From a virus: 64,000 bases of DNA. The stretch is taken from the IMG/VR virus record IMGVR_UViG_3300029914_000002, positions 124,001 through 188,000 of that record. The stretch is one strand, 5' to 3'. The position numbers were made by a program, and so were the translations under genes. Positions 22,997-31,975 of this stretch are shown here, one piece after another; position 1 is the stretch's first letter, and every line of letters starts with the position of its first letter. Below the pieces are notes generated by a model, which searched no databases, had not been told where the DNA came from, and was given only the letters and a program-made list of their open reading frames with translations.

Positions 22997-24214
22997 ATGA
23001 ACAAATTTAAAGTTTTAGTTCTTGACTCAGACTGTGATGGTGTTGGATACGCAAGATTGCTTTCACCATATTCATGTTTTAATGATCCTGATATTCAAGT
23101 AGATATAAGATTATTTATGGATAGTACATTACCATTATTTAATGAAAATTTTCTAAGTCAATATAAAATAATAGTATTTAATAAACCAATTCCTTTTCCT
23201 GAACCAAAAGCTAAAGAAGTTTTTGATGCAATTATAAAAAAGCATAATATAAAAAAAGTTTTTGATCTAGATGATTATTGGATTTTATCCAATGATCATC
23301 CGAATTACAGAATGTGGAAACAAAATAATTCTCAATCAATAATTGAGAATCAAATTCGTGAAGCAGATGCAATAACTACAACAACAGAATTATTAGCAGA
23401 TAAAATTATAGAATTTAACACTAATATATTAATTGCTCCAAATTCAGTAAATTTAAAAGAACACCAATGGTGTTCAAATAAAAAACCTTCAGATAAAATT
23501 AGATTTTTATGGGGTGGTGGAATAACTCACTTGGTAGATTTAAGATTATTAAAAACATCATTTGAAAAATTAGATAAATATTTTTTACAAAAAGCTCAAA
23601 TGGTAATGTGCGGATTCGATTTACGAATGGCTACTCCGAATGGTATAATTAAAGATAATATAAATAGAAGTCCTTGGACATTTTTTGAATCAATTTTTAC
23701 AAATAATTTCAGATATATTTTAAACGGTAAATATAATGCTTGGCTTAGACAAGGTGATGATAAAGGTCGAGATAATTACGGAGTAAATGAAGAATTTAAA
23801 GATGAATTTTATCAGAGAAGGTGGACAAAACCAATATTGCTTTTTGGTACTATGTATAATGAAGCAGATGTAGTATTAGCACCTTTAAAGTCTCACAATT
23901 CTTTTAATATGGTAAAGAGTCAATTAAAAGTAATTGAGGCTGGAGCGCATCATTGCCCGATTATATGTAGTAATTATGGACCTTATACTATAGATGATAT
24001 TGAAGGTAAGATTGATGGTAAACAAAAAGGTTTTTTAGTTGATGAAGATACTGATAGTTCATTACGTTGGAAAGAAATTATGCAATATTATGTTGAAAAT
24101 CCTGATAAAGTTAAAGAGCATGGTGAAAATTTATTTGAATATGTAAGAGATAATTATGAAATTGGTATTACAAATCAAAAAAGATCTGAATTATTTAAAA
24201 AATTAATAGAATAA
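22997..24214 (+). CDS. glycosyltransferase, GT4-like
   Basis: 405 residues. Two Rossmann-like halves. The N-terminal half has V-L-V-L-D-S-D-C-D-G-V-G-Y-A-R and V-F-D-L-D-D-Y-W-I-L-S; the C-terminal half has F-L-W-G-G-G, V-V-L-A-P-L-K ... F-N-x-x-K-S-Q-L-K-V-I-E-A-G-A, and P-I-I-C-S-N-Y-G-P-Y, the E-x-x-A donor-binding region of GT4 enzymes. Phage glycosyltransferases modify phage DNA, capsid or host surface sugars; the substrate is not evident. Dam follows 0.75 kb downstream. Confidence 0.8.
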   Translation: MNKFKVLVLDSDCDGVGYARLLSPYSCFNDPDIQVDIRLFMDSTLPLFNENFLSQYKIIVFNKPIPFPEPKAKEVFDAIIKKHNIKKVFDLDDYWILSNDHPNYRMWKQNNSQSIIENQIREADAITTTTELLADKIIEFNTNILIAPNSVNLKEHQWCSNKKPSDKIRFLWGGGITHLVDLRLLKTSFEKLDKYFLQKAQMVMCGFDLRMATPNGIIKDNINRSPWTFFESIFTNNFRYILNGKYNAWLRQGDDKGRDNYGVNEEFKDEFYQRRWTKPILLFGTMYNEADVVLAPLKSHNSFNMVKSQLKVIEAGAHHCPIICSNYGPYTIDDIEGKIDGKQKGFLVDEDTDSSLRWKEIMQYYVENPDKVKEHGENLFEYVRDNYEIGITNQKRSELFKKLIE

Positions 24215-24216
24215 TT

Positions 24217-24408
24217 ATGATAAAAGCAATATTTGTAAGAGGAGATTATGGAAAACAAAGTGATCTGGAAGAATTAAATAGAGAGTTAAAAGAATGCAAA
24301 TCTATAATTAAAGAAATGTCAACTGGATATGGAACAGTTTTAATAGTTGATATTTTTTCAAGAAAAGAAAAATTAGAAAAATTAAATGAAATATCAAATA
24401 AAAAATAA
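24217..24408 (+). CDS. hypothetical small protein, first of a duplicated pair
   Basis: 63 residues: MIKAIFVRGDYGKQSD, a charged helix (L-N-R-E-L-K-E-C-K-S-I-I), T-G-Y-G-T-V-L-I-V-D, and tail S-R-K-E-K-L-E-K-L-N-E-I. It is about 60% identical to the next gene, 10 nt away. The tail is the R-K-x-K-L motif. Confidence 0.65.
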   Translation: MIKAIFVRGDYGKQSDLEELNRELKECKSIIKEMSTGYGTVLIVDIFSRKEKLEKLNEISNKK

Positions 24409-24417
24409 TTAAAAAAT

Positions 24418-24606
24418 ATGTTAAAAGCAATTTATATAGGATATGATGCTAAGCAAAAAATTAATGATATAAATAGAGAATTAAAAGATTGTAAATCTAT
24501 AATAGAAAAGATTTCGACTGGAGATGGTCAAACTATTTTAATTGTTGATACGGTCACAAGAAAAGATAAATTAGAAAAATTAAATGAAATATCGAATGAA
24601 AAATGA
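24418..24606 (+). CDS. hypothetical small protein, second of a duplicated pair
   Basis: 62 residues: MLKAIYIGYDAKQKIND, L-N-R-E-L-K-D-C-K-S-I-I-E-K, I-L-I-V-D-T-V-T-R-K-D-K-L-E-K-L-N-E-I. Tandem duplicate of the gene upstream. Its 3' end overlaps the next start. Confidence 0.65.
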   Translation: MLKAIYIGYDAKQKINDINRELKDCKSIIEKISTGDGQTILIVDTVTRKDKLEKLNEISNEK

Positions 24607-24946
24607 ACTAATAATAATAGTATATAAAATAAATATATCAGGGTTAACAAGACAGCAAGCAGAAGAGATGATAATGAGTTATATTGAATCTGGTAATTTA
24701 TCATCAGATGAAGAATTAAAAGAAAATTATACTATACGTGAACTGTATTTACCGATACAAACAGGAGATAATAATATTGAAGTTATTTATCCAATAGCTG
24801 GAAATACATATTCTAATAATTTTTATGATATAGTAAATGATATTAATAAAATAATAAAAGATATACACTATGATGACGTTAAACCATATTGGAATAAATT
24901 ATTAAGGGAATTAAAAATAAGAATATTAGAAGATAAAGATGAATAA
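24596..24946 (+). CDS. conserved phage protein of unknown function
   Basis: 116 residues from the ATG at 24596 (ATG at 24584 is an alternative). N-terminus MKNELIIIVYKINISGLTRQ-Q-A-E-E, then an acidic loop and I-E-V-I-Y-P. I recognise the 'Y-K-I-N-x-x-G-L-T-R-Q-Q-A-E-E' start from phage hypothetical proteins; no function known. Confidence 0.6.
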   Translation: MKNELIIIVYKINISGLTRQQAEEMIMSYIESGNLSSDEELKENYTIRELYLPIQTGDNNIEVIYPIAGNTYSNNFYDIVNDINKIIKDIHYDDVKPYWNKLLRELKIRILEDKDE

Positions 24947-24970
24947 ACAGATAATATAAAAAATATTAAA

Positions 24971-25792
24971 ATGAGCAAATTAATGAAATGGTCAGGATCG
25001 AAAGATTCCCAAGCAAAAAATATAATAAATTATTTTCCTAAAAAAATAGACACATACAGAGAGCCATTTTTAGGAGGAGGATCTGTATTTTTAAAATTAT
25101 TAGAAAGTGATATTGAGGTCAATAGTTACTATTTATCTGATATTAATAAGGAATTAATAGGTATTTATCAATTAATAATGAATGATCCTGATTTACTTAT
25201 AGATACATATAATAATCATTATAAGGAATTTAATATAGATGATGATATACAGCATAGAAAAGAATATTTTAATGAAATAAGAAATAATTTTAATGAAAAT
25301 AAAAAGTCAGAAGATTTCTATTTTATTATGAGGACTGTAACTTCTGGATTACCAAGATGGAATCAAAGTGGTAAGTTTAATTCCAGTTGTCATTTCACAA
25401 GAAGTGGAATGATGCCAGAATCTGTTGATAAAATTATAAAAAAATATAACAAATTATTCAATTCTAAAAATATTATATTTTCACAAGAAAGTTATGAAAA
25501 TATAAAATCAAATGAAAATGATATAATTTATATGGATCCGCCTTATCAAAATACCAAAGGTATGTATTATGGTGGATTTAATTCTGAAAAATTTATAAAT
25601 TGGTTAGATTTATTATCATCCAAATGGATTTTATCATATAATGGAAAAATAAATGATGATAAAATAGAACATTTTGGACCAAATAATTATAAACGGCATG
25701 AATATTTAATATCTGGAAATTCTTCATTTAGAAGAATAAAAGAAGCAAGTAATGATACAATAATTAGTGAATCTCTTTATTTAAATTTTTAA
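24971..25792 (+). CDS. dam: DNA adenine N6-methyltransferase (Dam, D12 class)
   Basis: 273 residues. S-G-S-K at residues 8-11, the AdoMet-binding F-L-G-G-G-S-V-F at 33-40, and the catalytic D-P-P-Y at 189-192, followed by a G-G-F-N-S-E-K segment. Normal length for the class (about 260-290). It methylates adenine, typically in GATC for T4-like Dam; specificity here is not determined by sequence alone. Likely used against host restriction or for marking phage DNA. It is in a cluster with the glycosyltransferase and ThyA. Confidence 0.9.
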   Translation: MSKLMKWSGSKDSQAKNIINYFPKKIDTYREPFLGGGSVFLKLLESDIEVNSYYLSDINKELIGIYQLIMNDPDLLIDTYNNHYKEFNIDDDIQHRKEYFNEIRNNFNENKKSEDFYFIMRTVTSGLPRWNQSGKFNSSCHFTRSGMMPESVDKIIKKYNKLFNSKNIIFSQESYENIKSNENDIIYMDPPYQNTKGMYYGGFNSEKFINWLDLLSSKWILSYNGKINDDKIEHFGPNNYKRHEYLISGNSSFRRIKEASNDTIISESLYLNF

Positions 25793-25807
25793 AAAATAAT
25801 AAATAAT

Positions 25808-25966
25808 ATGAAAACAAATGAAAGAGTAGAACCAAAAAAATTAACTGATAATGAAATTGATGATTTAAATAATTATTCTACTTATCAAATAAGTGAAATA
25901 TCATTATTTATATATGAAGAATATCTTAAAGAAAATTTAAAAAATAATGAAAATGAAAATGAATAA
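25808..25966 (+). CDS. hypothetical 52-residue acidic protein
   Basis: Starts MKTNERVEPKKLTDNEIDDL, then a helix (S-L-F-I-Y-E-E-Y-L-K-E-N-L). The 3' end (N-E-N-E-N-E) overlaps the thyA start by 20 nt. Dense packing and a clean start 16 nt after dam support it; no family. Confidence 0.5.
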   Translation: MKTNERVEPKKLTDNEIDDLNNYSTYQISEISLFIYEEYLKENLKNNENENE

Positions 25967-26789
25967 AGCAGATAAATATTACATTGAAAATTTAAACAGA
26001 ATAAAAAATGAAGGTTCTTTTGATGAAAATCCAAGGCCAAGATATAAAGATGGTACTGAGGCATATACAAAATTTATAACTCAAGTATTTGAAGAATATG
26101 ACATTTCAAAAGGTGAGTTTCCAATTCCAACACTGAGAAATACAGCTATAAAAACTGGAATAAAAGAGATTTTCTGGATATATCAAAAACAAACAAATTC
26201 ATTAGATGTGGCACATGAGCTTGGAGTCACTTGGTGGGATGAATGGAATGTCGGTGATTTAACAATTGGATCCAGGTACGGTTATACTATTAAGAAATAT
26301 AATTTAATGAATAAATTATTAGATGGATTAAAAAATGATCCATTTGGTAGGCGTCATATAATTAACATGTATCAATATGAAGATTTTGATGAACCAAAAG
26401 GATTATATCCTTGTGCATATGAAACATTGTGGTCAGTTAGAAAAGTAAACAATGAATATTATTTAGATATGACATTAACGCAAAGATCAAATGATTATTT
26501 AACTTCAGGATTTATTAACAAAATTCAGTATGTGGCATTTCAAATGATGATTGCTGGACATCTTGGATATAAAGTTGGTAAGTTTTGCCATTTAATGCAA
26601 AACTTACATGTTTATGATAGGCATTTTGATGCTTTAGAAGAATTATTACAAAGAACTCCATTAGATACACAGTCAAAATTAATATTAAAAGAGAATAAAA
26701 ACTTTTATGATTATAATATTAATGATTTTGAAATTACTGGAATAGAAGGAATTGAAAAAATTAAATCTCCTTTGGAATTAGCGATTTAA
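25947..26789 (+). CDS. thyA: thymidylate synthase (ThyA, phi3T/B. subtilis-like type)
   Basis: 280 residues. R-R-H-I-I-N at 135-140, catalytic Cys156 in L-Y-P-C-A-Y-E-T-L-W, Q-R-S-N-D at 179-183, Asn191 in S-G-F-I-N-K-I-Q-Y, and H-V-Y-D-R-H at 221-226. It converts dUMP to dTMP using methylene-THF. Asn191 corresponds to the residue that selects dUMP over dCMP, so dCMP hydroxymethylase is unlikely. The residue after the catalytic Cys is Ala where E. coli ThyA has His; the C-x-Y-E-T form is shared with the B. subtilis ThyA/phi3T type. Supplies dTMP for a very AT-rich genome. Confidence 0.92.
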   Translation: MKMKMNKADKYYIENLNRIKNEGSFDENPRPRYKDGTEAYTKFITQVFEEYDISKGEFPIPTLRNTAIKTGIKEIFWIYQKQTNSLDVAHELGVTWWDEWNVGDLTIGSRYGYTIKKYNLMNKLLDGLKNDPFGRRHIINMYQYEDFDEPKGLYPCAYETLWSVRKVNNEYYLDMTLTQRSNDYLTSGFINKIQYVAFQMMIAGHLGYKVGKFCHLMQNLHVYDRHFDALEELLQRTPLDTQSKLILKENKNFYDYNINDFEITGIEGIEKIKSPLELAI

Positions 26790-26807
26790 AAATTATAAAT
26801 ATAAAAT

Positions 26808-27503
26808 ATGATAGAAACATATAATGAATATGTAGAACTAATAAAAGAAGGACTAATTAGAACTCATAATATAATAACATATGAAGGTAGTTTAGAAAGA
26901 GAGTTATATTTAATTGGGATTAAATTTGAAATAAAAATTTACAATAAATTAAAATTTGATCTATCATTATATAAAACTAATATTATTGATAATGATTATC
27001 TTGAATATATTGTTAATTATATTGAAAAACAATTAGGATATTATCCTTCATATATAACAGTTGAAAATAATATTGGTAAAAATGGGTTTAAATTTGATAA
27101 AAAGTATTTATCAAATAAATATAAATCAATTAAGATAAATTTTGAAGCTAAGTACGATGATGGATTTTATAAAAATATTATAAAAGTTCCTAAAATTGCA
27201 TATCACTTATCACCAGTTGATAATGAAGATAAAATAAATAAAAATGGATTATGCGTAAAGGCATATAATAGAAAAGGTGAACATCCTGAAAGAATATATT
27301 TATTTGCTGATATTAATGAATATGATGATTTATTAAATTCGCTTAAAATTGATGATAAATTAAAAGGTATAAATAAAAATTATAATTTATATGAGGTTGA
27401 AATGAGTGATAAAAATATTATACATACTGATCCTAATTACAGTAACGGTTTTTATACCTATGATAGTTTTAATCCAAAATTTTTAAAAATAATAAAAACA
27501 TAA
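26808..27503 (+). CDS. putative ADP-ribosyltransferase-like protein, first of a pair
   Basis: 231 residues. N-terminus MIETYNEYVELIKEGLIRTH. The C-terminal half has A-Y-H-L-S-P ... K-I-N-K-N-G-L, E-R-I-Y-L-F, and Y-E-V-E-M-S-D, an H ... Y ... E arrangement that resembles the KptA/ART fold (inference from spacing, not proven). T4 injects packaged ADP-ribosyltransferase Alt, and the N-terminus here is somewhat like a capsid-targeting peptide. The first ~120 residues are an uncharacterised alpha/beta domain. About 75% identical to the next gene. Confidence 0.5.
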   Translation: MIETYNEYVELIKEGLIRTHNIITYEGSLERELYLIGIKFEIKIYNKLKFDLSLYKTNIIDNDYLEYIVNYIEKQLGYYPSYITVENNIGKNGFKFDKKYLSNKYKSIKINFEAKYDDGFYKNIIKVPKIAYHLSPVDNEDKINKNGLCVKAYNRKGEHPERIYLFADINEYDDLLNSLKIDDKLKGINKNYNLYEVEMSDKNIIHTDPNYSNGFYTYDSFNPKFLKIIKT

Positions 27504-27513
27504 TATTTAATTA

Positions 27514-28215
27514 ATGATAGATAATTATAAAGAATATGTAGAATTAATCAAAGAAGGATTAATCAGAACTCATAATATAATTAATTGTGAAAGTAGTTTA
27601 GAAAGAGAATTATATTTAATTGGATTTAAATTTAAAATAAAAATTTATAGTAAATTAAAATTTGATCTTACATTATTAAATACTAATAATTTTGATTTCG
27701 TTGATTTTGAATATATTATTGATTATATTGAAGATCAATTAGGTTATTTTTCATCATATATAACAGTTGAAAATAATATTGGTAAAAATGGGTTTAAATT
27801 TGATAAAAAGTATTTATCAAATAAATATAAATCAATTAAAATTATATTTGAAGCTAAATATGATGATGGTTTTTATAAAAATGATATAAAGGTTCCTAAT
27901 GTTGCATATCATTTATCTCCAGTTAATAATGAAGATAAAATAAATAGAATTGGATTATTAGTAAAAACTCATAATAGAAAAGGTGAATATCCTGAAAGAA
28001 TATATTTATTTAGAAATATTAATGATTGCGATAAATTATTAAAATCATTAAAATACGATGATAAGTTAAAAGATATAAATAGAAATTATAATTTATATGA
28101 GGTAGAAATGAGTGATAAAAATATTATTCATACTGATCCTAATTATAGTAACGGTTTTTATACCTATGATAGTTTTAATCCAAAATTTTTAAAAATAATA
28201 AAACATAATATTTAA
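27514..28215 (+). CDS. putative ADP-ribosyltransferase-like protein, second of a pair
   Basis: 233 residues, tandem duplicate of the gene upstream, 10 nt away. The two are most similar over V-E-N-N-I-G-K-N-G-F-K-F-D-K and the H-T-D-P-N-Y-S-N-G-F-Y-T-Y end, and most different at residues 45-75. Conserved candidate catalytic positions (Y-H-L-S-P, E-R-I-Y-L-F, Y-E-V-E-M) are kept in both, so both are probably active. Confidence 0.5.
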   Translation: MIDNYKEYVELIKEGLIRTHNIINCESSLERELYLIGFKFKIKIYSKLKFDLTLLNTNNFDFVDFEYIIDYIEDQLGYFSSYITVENNIGKNGFKFDKKYLSNKYKSIKIIFEAKYDDGFYKNDIKVPNVAYHLSPVNNEDKINRIGLLVKTHNRKGEYPERIYLFRNINDCDKLLKSLKYDDKLKDINRNYNLYEVEMSDKNIIHTDPNYSNGFYTYDSFNPKFLKIIKHNI

Positions 28216-28217
28216 AT

Positions 28218-28246
28218 AAAAAGTTCAGATTTTTCTGAACTTTTTT
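28218..28246. terminator. bidirectional hairpin terminator
   Basis: AAAAAGTTCAGA paired with TCTGAACTTTTT around a short T-rich loop, between genes converging at 28215 and 28245. Confidence 0.82.
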
Positions 28247-28640
28247 ATAAATTAAATTTTGCTGATGCTCTAATAGAACTCAAATCACCTAGTGCTTTTG
28301 GATCATATTTCATATTATTTATATATTCTAACGAATTTTTTGAAAATTCTGTTTTAAATTTAGCAATAAAAGGTTCAGGATTTTCCATATAATAAATATC
28401 ATTTGATCCTTTATTTTCAAGTACTGCTTGATAATAATTATGAGTATCATTTTTATCATTTCCAATTCTAAATTTAATAATATATATAGGATAACCATAT
28501 CTACTAACTGATATATCAAACCACTCATCATTTAATACATCATTTACATTTTCATTCCAGTATATAACAGTTGGATGACTTACATAACCTTCAGCTATAT
28601 TAAAATTTTCATTTATAAAATCTAAATATTTGTTTAACAT
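28245..28640 (-). CDS. tagged small protein (capsid-targeting-like start, K-F-N-L end)
   Basis: 131 residues from the ATG at 28640, chosen because it gives MLNKYLDFINENFN, a close match to the T4-type capsid-targeting peptide; the open frame reaches 28688 but its first 16 residues are not tag-like. C-terminus S-A-K-F-N-L lies directly before a terminator, with no gene downstream. The middle (V-S-R-Y-G-Y-P-I-Y-I-I-K-F-R-I-G) has no recognised family. Likely packaged in the head and injected (inference). Confidence 0.65.
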   Translation of the reverse strand: MLNKYLDFINENFNIAEGYVSHPTVIYWNENVNDVLNDEWFDISVSRYGYPIYIIKFRIGNDKNDTHNYYQAVLENKGSNDIYYMENPEPFIAKFKTEFSKNSLEYINNMKYDPKALGDLSSIRASAKFNL

Positions 28641-28654
28641 AAAAAATTGATATT

Positions 28655-28678
28655 CTTTTTTTAATATATATAAAAAAA
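28655..28678. promoter_or_regulatory. candidate bidirectional phage promoter
   Basis: T-rich/TTAATATATATAA/A-rich block, nearly symmetric, between divergent starts at 28640 (minus) and 28694 (plus). It matches the TATATATAA core found before other genes here. Confidence 0.4.
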
Positions 28679-28693
28679 TGAAATTCAAATTTA

Positions 28694-29449
28694 ATGGAAA
28701 ATAATAAAGAAAAAGAAGAATTCAAAATGCCTCAAATTAAATCAGAATCTGATTTAAATAAAGTATTTGATGCTATATATGATCAAGGATTTGGATATAT
28801 AAGTAGAAGAGATGATTATCACCAAAATAAAATTCAAAAAATTGTACAAAAATACAATACATTAAAATTAGATATACCTGATAATTTTTATCGTAATCTT
28901 TATGATATAAAAAATTATTCAGAAGTTGAAAAAGAAGTGATGAATCATTTTTCTAAATTTAATCCTGATGATAAAATTAATGAATTTATAAAAAATATTT
29001 TTTCATTAAAATATGATGATAGAGGTAAACCTCCTGAAAATAACTGTGAAAGTATAAATACTGTCATTGATTGGTTCAAATTCAAAAATAAATATAATCT
29101 TATTGATAAAGATTTCAAATTCAATAAAAATTATCTAAATGTAGATGTTTATAATTTAGATAAAAACTCAATAAAAATAAATTTTAAAGATGATTATGAT
29201 AATTTTGAAAGTTTTTACGAATTAATATTTAATGAAAAATGTATTGAGATAAAACATAGAACTGGCGATTGGCAGAATATTGGTAAAATAGAAATAAAAT
29301 TATTTCTAAATAATACAGCTAGTATTAGAGGAGATTTAACTAAAATTAAAGACTATTATTATAAAGATTTAATGAAAAATTTTTATTTTAATAATGCATA
29401 TATTATATACTATAAAAATAAAATTGAAAAAATAAATCCAAAAGTGTAG
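28694..29449 (+). CDS. hypothetical protein
   Basis: 251 residues, charged and Lys/Asp/Asn-rich. N-terminus is unlike the tag motif; a segment D-A-I-Y-D-Q-G-F-G-Y-I-S-R-R-D-D-Y near residues 26-42 and a strand-rich C-terminal half (I-E-I-K-H-R-T-G-D-W-Q). No family recognised. It has a terminator overlapping its stop. Confidence 0.6.
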   Translation: MENNKEKEEFKMPQIKSESDLNKVFDAIYDQGFGYISRRDDYHQNKIQKIVQKYNTLKLDIPDNFYRNLYDIKNYSEVEKEVMNHFSKFNPDDKINEFIKNIFSLKYDDRGKPPENNCESINTVIDWFKFKNKYNLIDKDFKFNKNYLNVDVYNLDKNSIKINFKDDYDNFESFYELIFNEKCIEIKHRTGDWQNIGKIEIKLFLNNTASIRGDLTKIKDYYYKDLMKNFYFNNAYIIYYKNKIEKINPKV

Positions 29450-29466
29450 AAATTTCTACACTTTTT
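29441..29466. terminator. bidirectional hairpin terminator
   Basis: AAAGTGTAGAAA directly followed by its complement TTTCTACACTTT and a T-tract, between genes converging at 29449 and 29456. Confidence 0.82.
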
Positions 29467-30583
29467 TATTTTTATAATAACTTATAATATTATTATCAAT
29501 ATCATTTAATAATTTTTCAAGATTCTTAATAATTTCTTTATGTTTTTCTGCAGCAGAAATAATATCAAAATTTAAAAATTTTTTATAAATTAATATATCA
29601 TTTTTATATTCTGAATATAGATTTCTATTACAAATTTTAACTCCTAATTTAAATATTTTTTCTTCAATTTTGCTTGTTAGATTAATTATGTCTTTACTAT
29701 TAGATTTAATATAATTATTACTATTATTATAATCTTTTAATAAATTTATTACGCAATTAAATGATTTATTTAATAAAGACATACATGTTACATAATTACC
29801 ATAATATAATATAGCATTATCAAAATCTTCATCATTTAATAATTTTAAACTACTATTCAAATCATTTTTCATTTTATCAGCATAATAATCAAGATTTATA
29901 TTACTAAGATTATGATATCTATTACCAACTTTAGCATGTTCTAATATTTTTTTATCATTATAGCATATGATATCTATTTTCGTTAATTCATCAATTTTTT
30001 TATTAATGTTTTGATAATCTATAACAATATTATTAATTTTAACAATTTTAGTTAAAGATTTATTCAATTTATTATCTAATAAGTTTTTTTCTTTAATTAA
30101 CTTCTTCATTCTATTAATTGTATACTCATTATCATTCATATTAATATCTACGGTAAGATTATTTAATTCAGATTTGATATATTTTTCACAATTTGGATAA
30201 TTAGTTTGCATATAAATTTCAATATCAGATTTACTTTTTGATATTAAATATATTGAATCATCTATACTATTAACAATTTGTTTATATTCAATTAATGATT
30301 TATACATATTTTTCAATTTGATATAAACATTTATATTCACATCAATCTTAGTTATTTTATCATAGATTGAATCATTATATTTTATTAATAATTCATCAGG
30401 TAATTCATTTATTTTATTTTTTAATTTTTTTATTCTTTTATTTAATATTACAATATTTTTTTTTAGAATTATAAAATTCCTTCTTTTTATATATTCAAAA
30501 TATACTATATTTATTAAAAAATATAATAATGATATTATAAATAAAAAAGAAATTAGCAATGATAGCACAATTAAAATTTTCAT
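29456..30583 (-). CDS. membrane-anchored coiled-coil protein
   Basis: 375 residues. One N-terminal hydrophobic segment (residues 3-29), a basic stretch, then almost entirely Lys/Asn/Ile/Leu helices with heptad-like spacing to the end. No catalytic motif is visible. It could be an inner-membrane organising protein with the coiled coil in the cytoplasm or periplasm. Stands alone on the minus strand between plus-strand genes. Confidence 0.6.
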   Translation of the reverse strand: MKILIVLSLLISFLFIISLLYFLINIVYFEYIKRRNFIILKKNIVILNKRIKKLKNKINELPDELLIKYNDSIYDKITKIDVNINVYIKLKNMYKSLIEYKQIVNSIDDSIYLISKSKSDIEIYMQTNYPNCEKYIKSELNNLTVDINMNDNEYTINRMKKLIKEKNLLDNKLNKSLTKIVKINNIVIDYQNINKKIDELTKIDIICYNDKKILEHAKVGNRYHNLSNINLDYYADKMKNDLNSSLKLLNDEDFDNAILYYGNYVTCMSLLNKSFNCVINLLKDYNNSNNYIKSNSKDIINLTSKIEEKIFKLGVKICNRNLYSEYKNDILIYKKFLNFDIISAAEKHKEIIKNLEKLLNDIDNNIISYYKNKKV

Positions 30584-30636
30584 ATTTTCATATAACGTTA
30601 TTTTATTAGATGTTCTATTATAAAAATAGTTTTAAG

Positions 30637-30662
30637 TTTTTTTTTATTTATATATAAAGAAA
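30637..30662 (+). promoter_or_regulatory. candidate phage promoter (TTTATATATA type)
   Basis: Nine-T run then ATTTATATATAAAGAAAAA, 12 nt before the start at 30674. Confidence 0.45.
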
Positions 30663-30673
30663 AAACATCTATT

Positions 30674-31033
30674 ATGATAGATACAAGAAATGAAGATTTA
30701 GTAAAAAAATATTTTGATTTAGTTCAAGAAGAAATCAAAAGATTAATTTCTCAAGATAAAGAAATAAAGAAAAGTGATGTGCAAACATTTAATGATGAAA
30801 TTTTCAATCAATCTGATGAAATTAAAAGTGAGATAAGTAATTACATCGATCAAGCAACAATGAATGATTTAGATATTAATAAAATTGCTAAAATTCTTTA
30901 TGATAAATTTAAAGTTCAAACTAAAAATAATGTATTCAATCAAACGGATTCACAGAATGTGCCTAATACTTTAATGGGCGAGAATAAACACATAAAAACA
31001 TTTGAACAATTTAATTATGATAACAAATTTTAA
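30674..31033 (+). CDS. hypothetical protein with tag-like C-terminus
   Basis: 119 residues, helical and acidic. The C-terminus N-K-H-I-K-T-F-E-Q-F-N-Y-D-N-K-F contains the element that begins the tagged proteins (compare M-K-Y-I-K-T-F-E), so the targeting motif is at the end here. It heads the run of tagged genes up to 33433 and may be a scaffold/core component or binding partner (inference). It overlaps the next gene by 17 nt. Confidence 0.6.
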   Translation: MIDTRNEDLVKKYFDLVQEEIKRLISQDKEIKKSDVQTFNDEIFNQSDEIKSEISNYIDQATMNDLDINKIAKILYDKFKVQTKNNVFNQTDSQNVPNTLMGENKHIKTFEQFNYDNKF

Positions 31034-31715
31034 AAAATATACATTAAATGAAACATATGAATTATCTGGAAAGAATTCATTTTTAACTTATTTGCAGATA
31101 GTTTCAAATCATGATTATCATTTTATTTCGAATGATACATATAGAAAATTATACAAATATCATGTATTTTTTTCAACTGAAACTATAACAGGAATAGAAG
31201 ATTATGTAGATATTTTTAAATATAAACACTCATTAGCATCAGCATATGAAATATTATTACAAATAAAAGATAATAAATTAGCATTCTTTTTTGGTATAAA
31301 AGAAAATTCTACATTAAGATATGGATTTTTAGATTTAGATACACAAAGGAGTTATGTTGTTGGAGAATTTATATTTACTAAAGAATTTTTTGGATCAATA
31401 TCTAAATATAAATCTATGCAGTTTGTTAATAAAATAATACAGAATACTGATGCTAAAAAATTACCAATACTATCAAAGATAAAACAAGATTGTGAACAAT
31501 TTTACAAAGGTAAGAAGAAAACAAAAGTAGAAATATCAGACAATAAAGTGATTATTTATATAACAAGAGATCAATTCACTGATGATGATATAAATATGAA
31601 TCGTCCATTCAGATCATTAGATAATTGGGCTTCTAAAAAAATGTGGAGAAACAAAGTTGAATGTAGCGTTGATGATGAAGGCGATCCAATAAAATTTATA
31701 TTGATAGTGAAATGA
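31017..31715 (+). CDS. hypothetical protein with tag-like N-terminus
   Basis: 232 residues from the ATG at 31017 (an upstream TTG at 31002 also opens the frame). N-terminus MITNFKKYTLNETYE is a loose capsid-targeting match. The core is strand-rich (L-R-Y-G-F-L-D-L-D-T) with a C-terminal basic part. Ends F-I-L-I-V-K without the K-F-N-L tail. Overlaps the next gene by 4 nt. Confidence 0.6.
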   Translation: MITNFKKYTLNETYELSGKNSFLTYLQIVSNHDYHFISNDTYRKLYKYHVFFSTETITGIEDYVDIFKYKHSLASAYEILLQIKDNKLAFFFGIKENSTLRYGFLDLDTQRSYVVGEFIFTKEFFGSISKYKSMQFVNKIIQNTDAKKLPILSKIKQDCEQFYKGKKKTKVEISDNKVIIYITRDQFTDDDINMNRPFRSLDNWASKKMWRNKVECSVDDEGDPIKFILIVK

Positions 31716-31975
31716 AATACTTAAAAAGATTTGAAAATAAGGAAAAAGAATATAATATTGATGATTATATAATTGTTCATAATAATATATATGTAGGAAC
31801 TAGTAAAATATTTAAAATTGTTGATATTGTAAAAAATGCATATTATCCATATAACGTTATTGGAGTAAATGGAGATATTCATTTTTTAGAATATAAGGAC
31901 ATAAAAAGAAAATTATCTAAAAAAGAAATTGAAAAATATGAATTAGATAATATATCAAATAAATTTAACATATGA
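31712..31975 (+). CDS. dual-tagged small protein
   Basis: 87 residues: MKYLKRFENK at the start and N-K-F-N-I at the end. The middle (I-D-D-Y-I-I-V-H-N-N-I-Y-V-G-T-S-K-I-F-K-I-V-D-I) looks like a small SH3-like barrel. Linked to both neighbours by 4-nt ATGA overlaps. Confidence 0.68.
   Translation: MKYLKRFENKEKEYNIDDYIIVHNNIYVGTSKIFKIVDIVKNAYYPYNVIGVNGDIHFLEYKDIKRKLSKKEIEKYELDNISNKFNI

Noticed and set aside
25947-26789. dCMP hydroxymethylase (modified-base phage)
   Set aside because: The dUMP-selecting asparagine (Asn191) is kept and the sequence follows ThyA, so no evidence for hydroxymethylcytosine.
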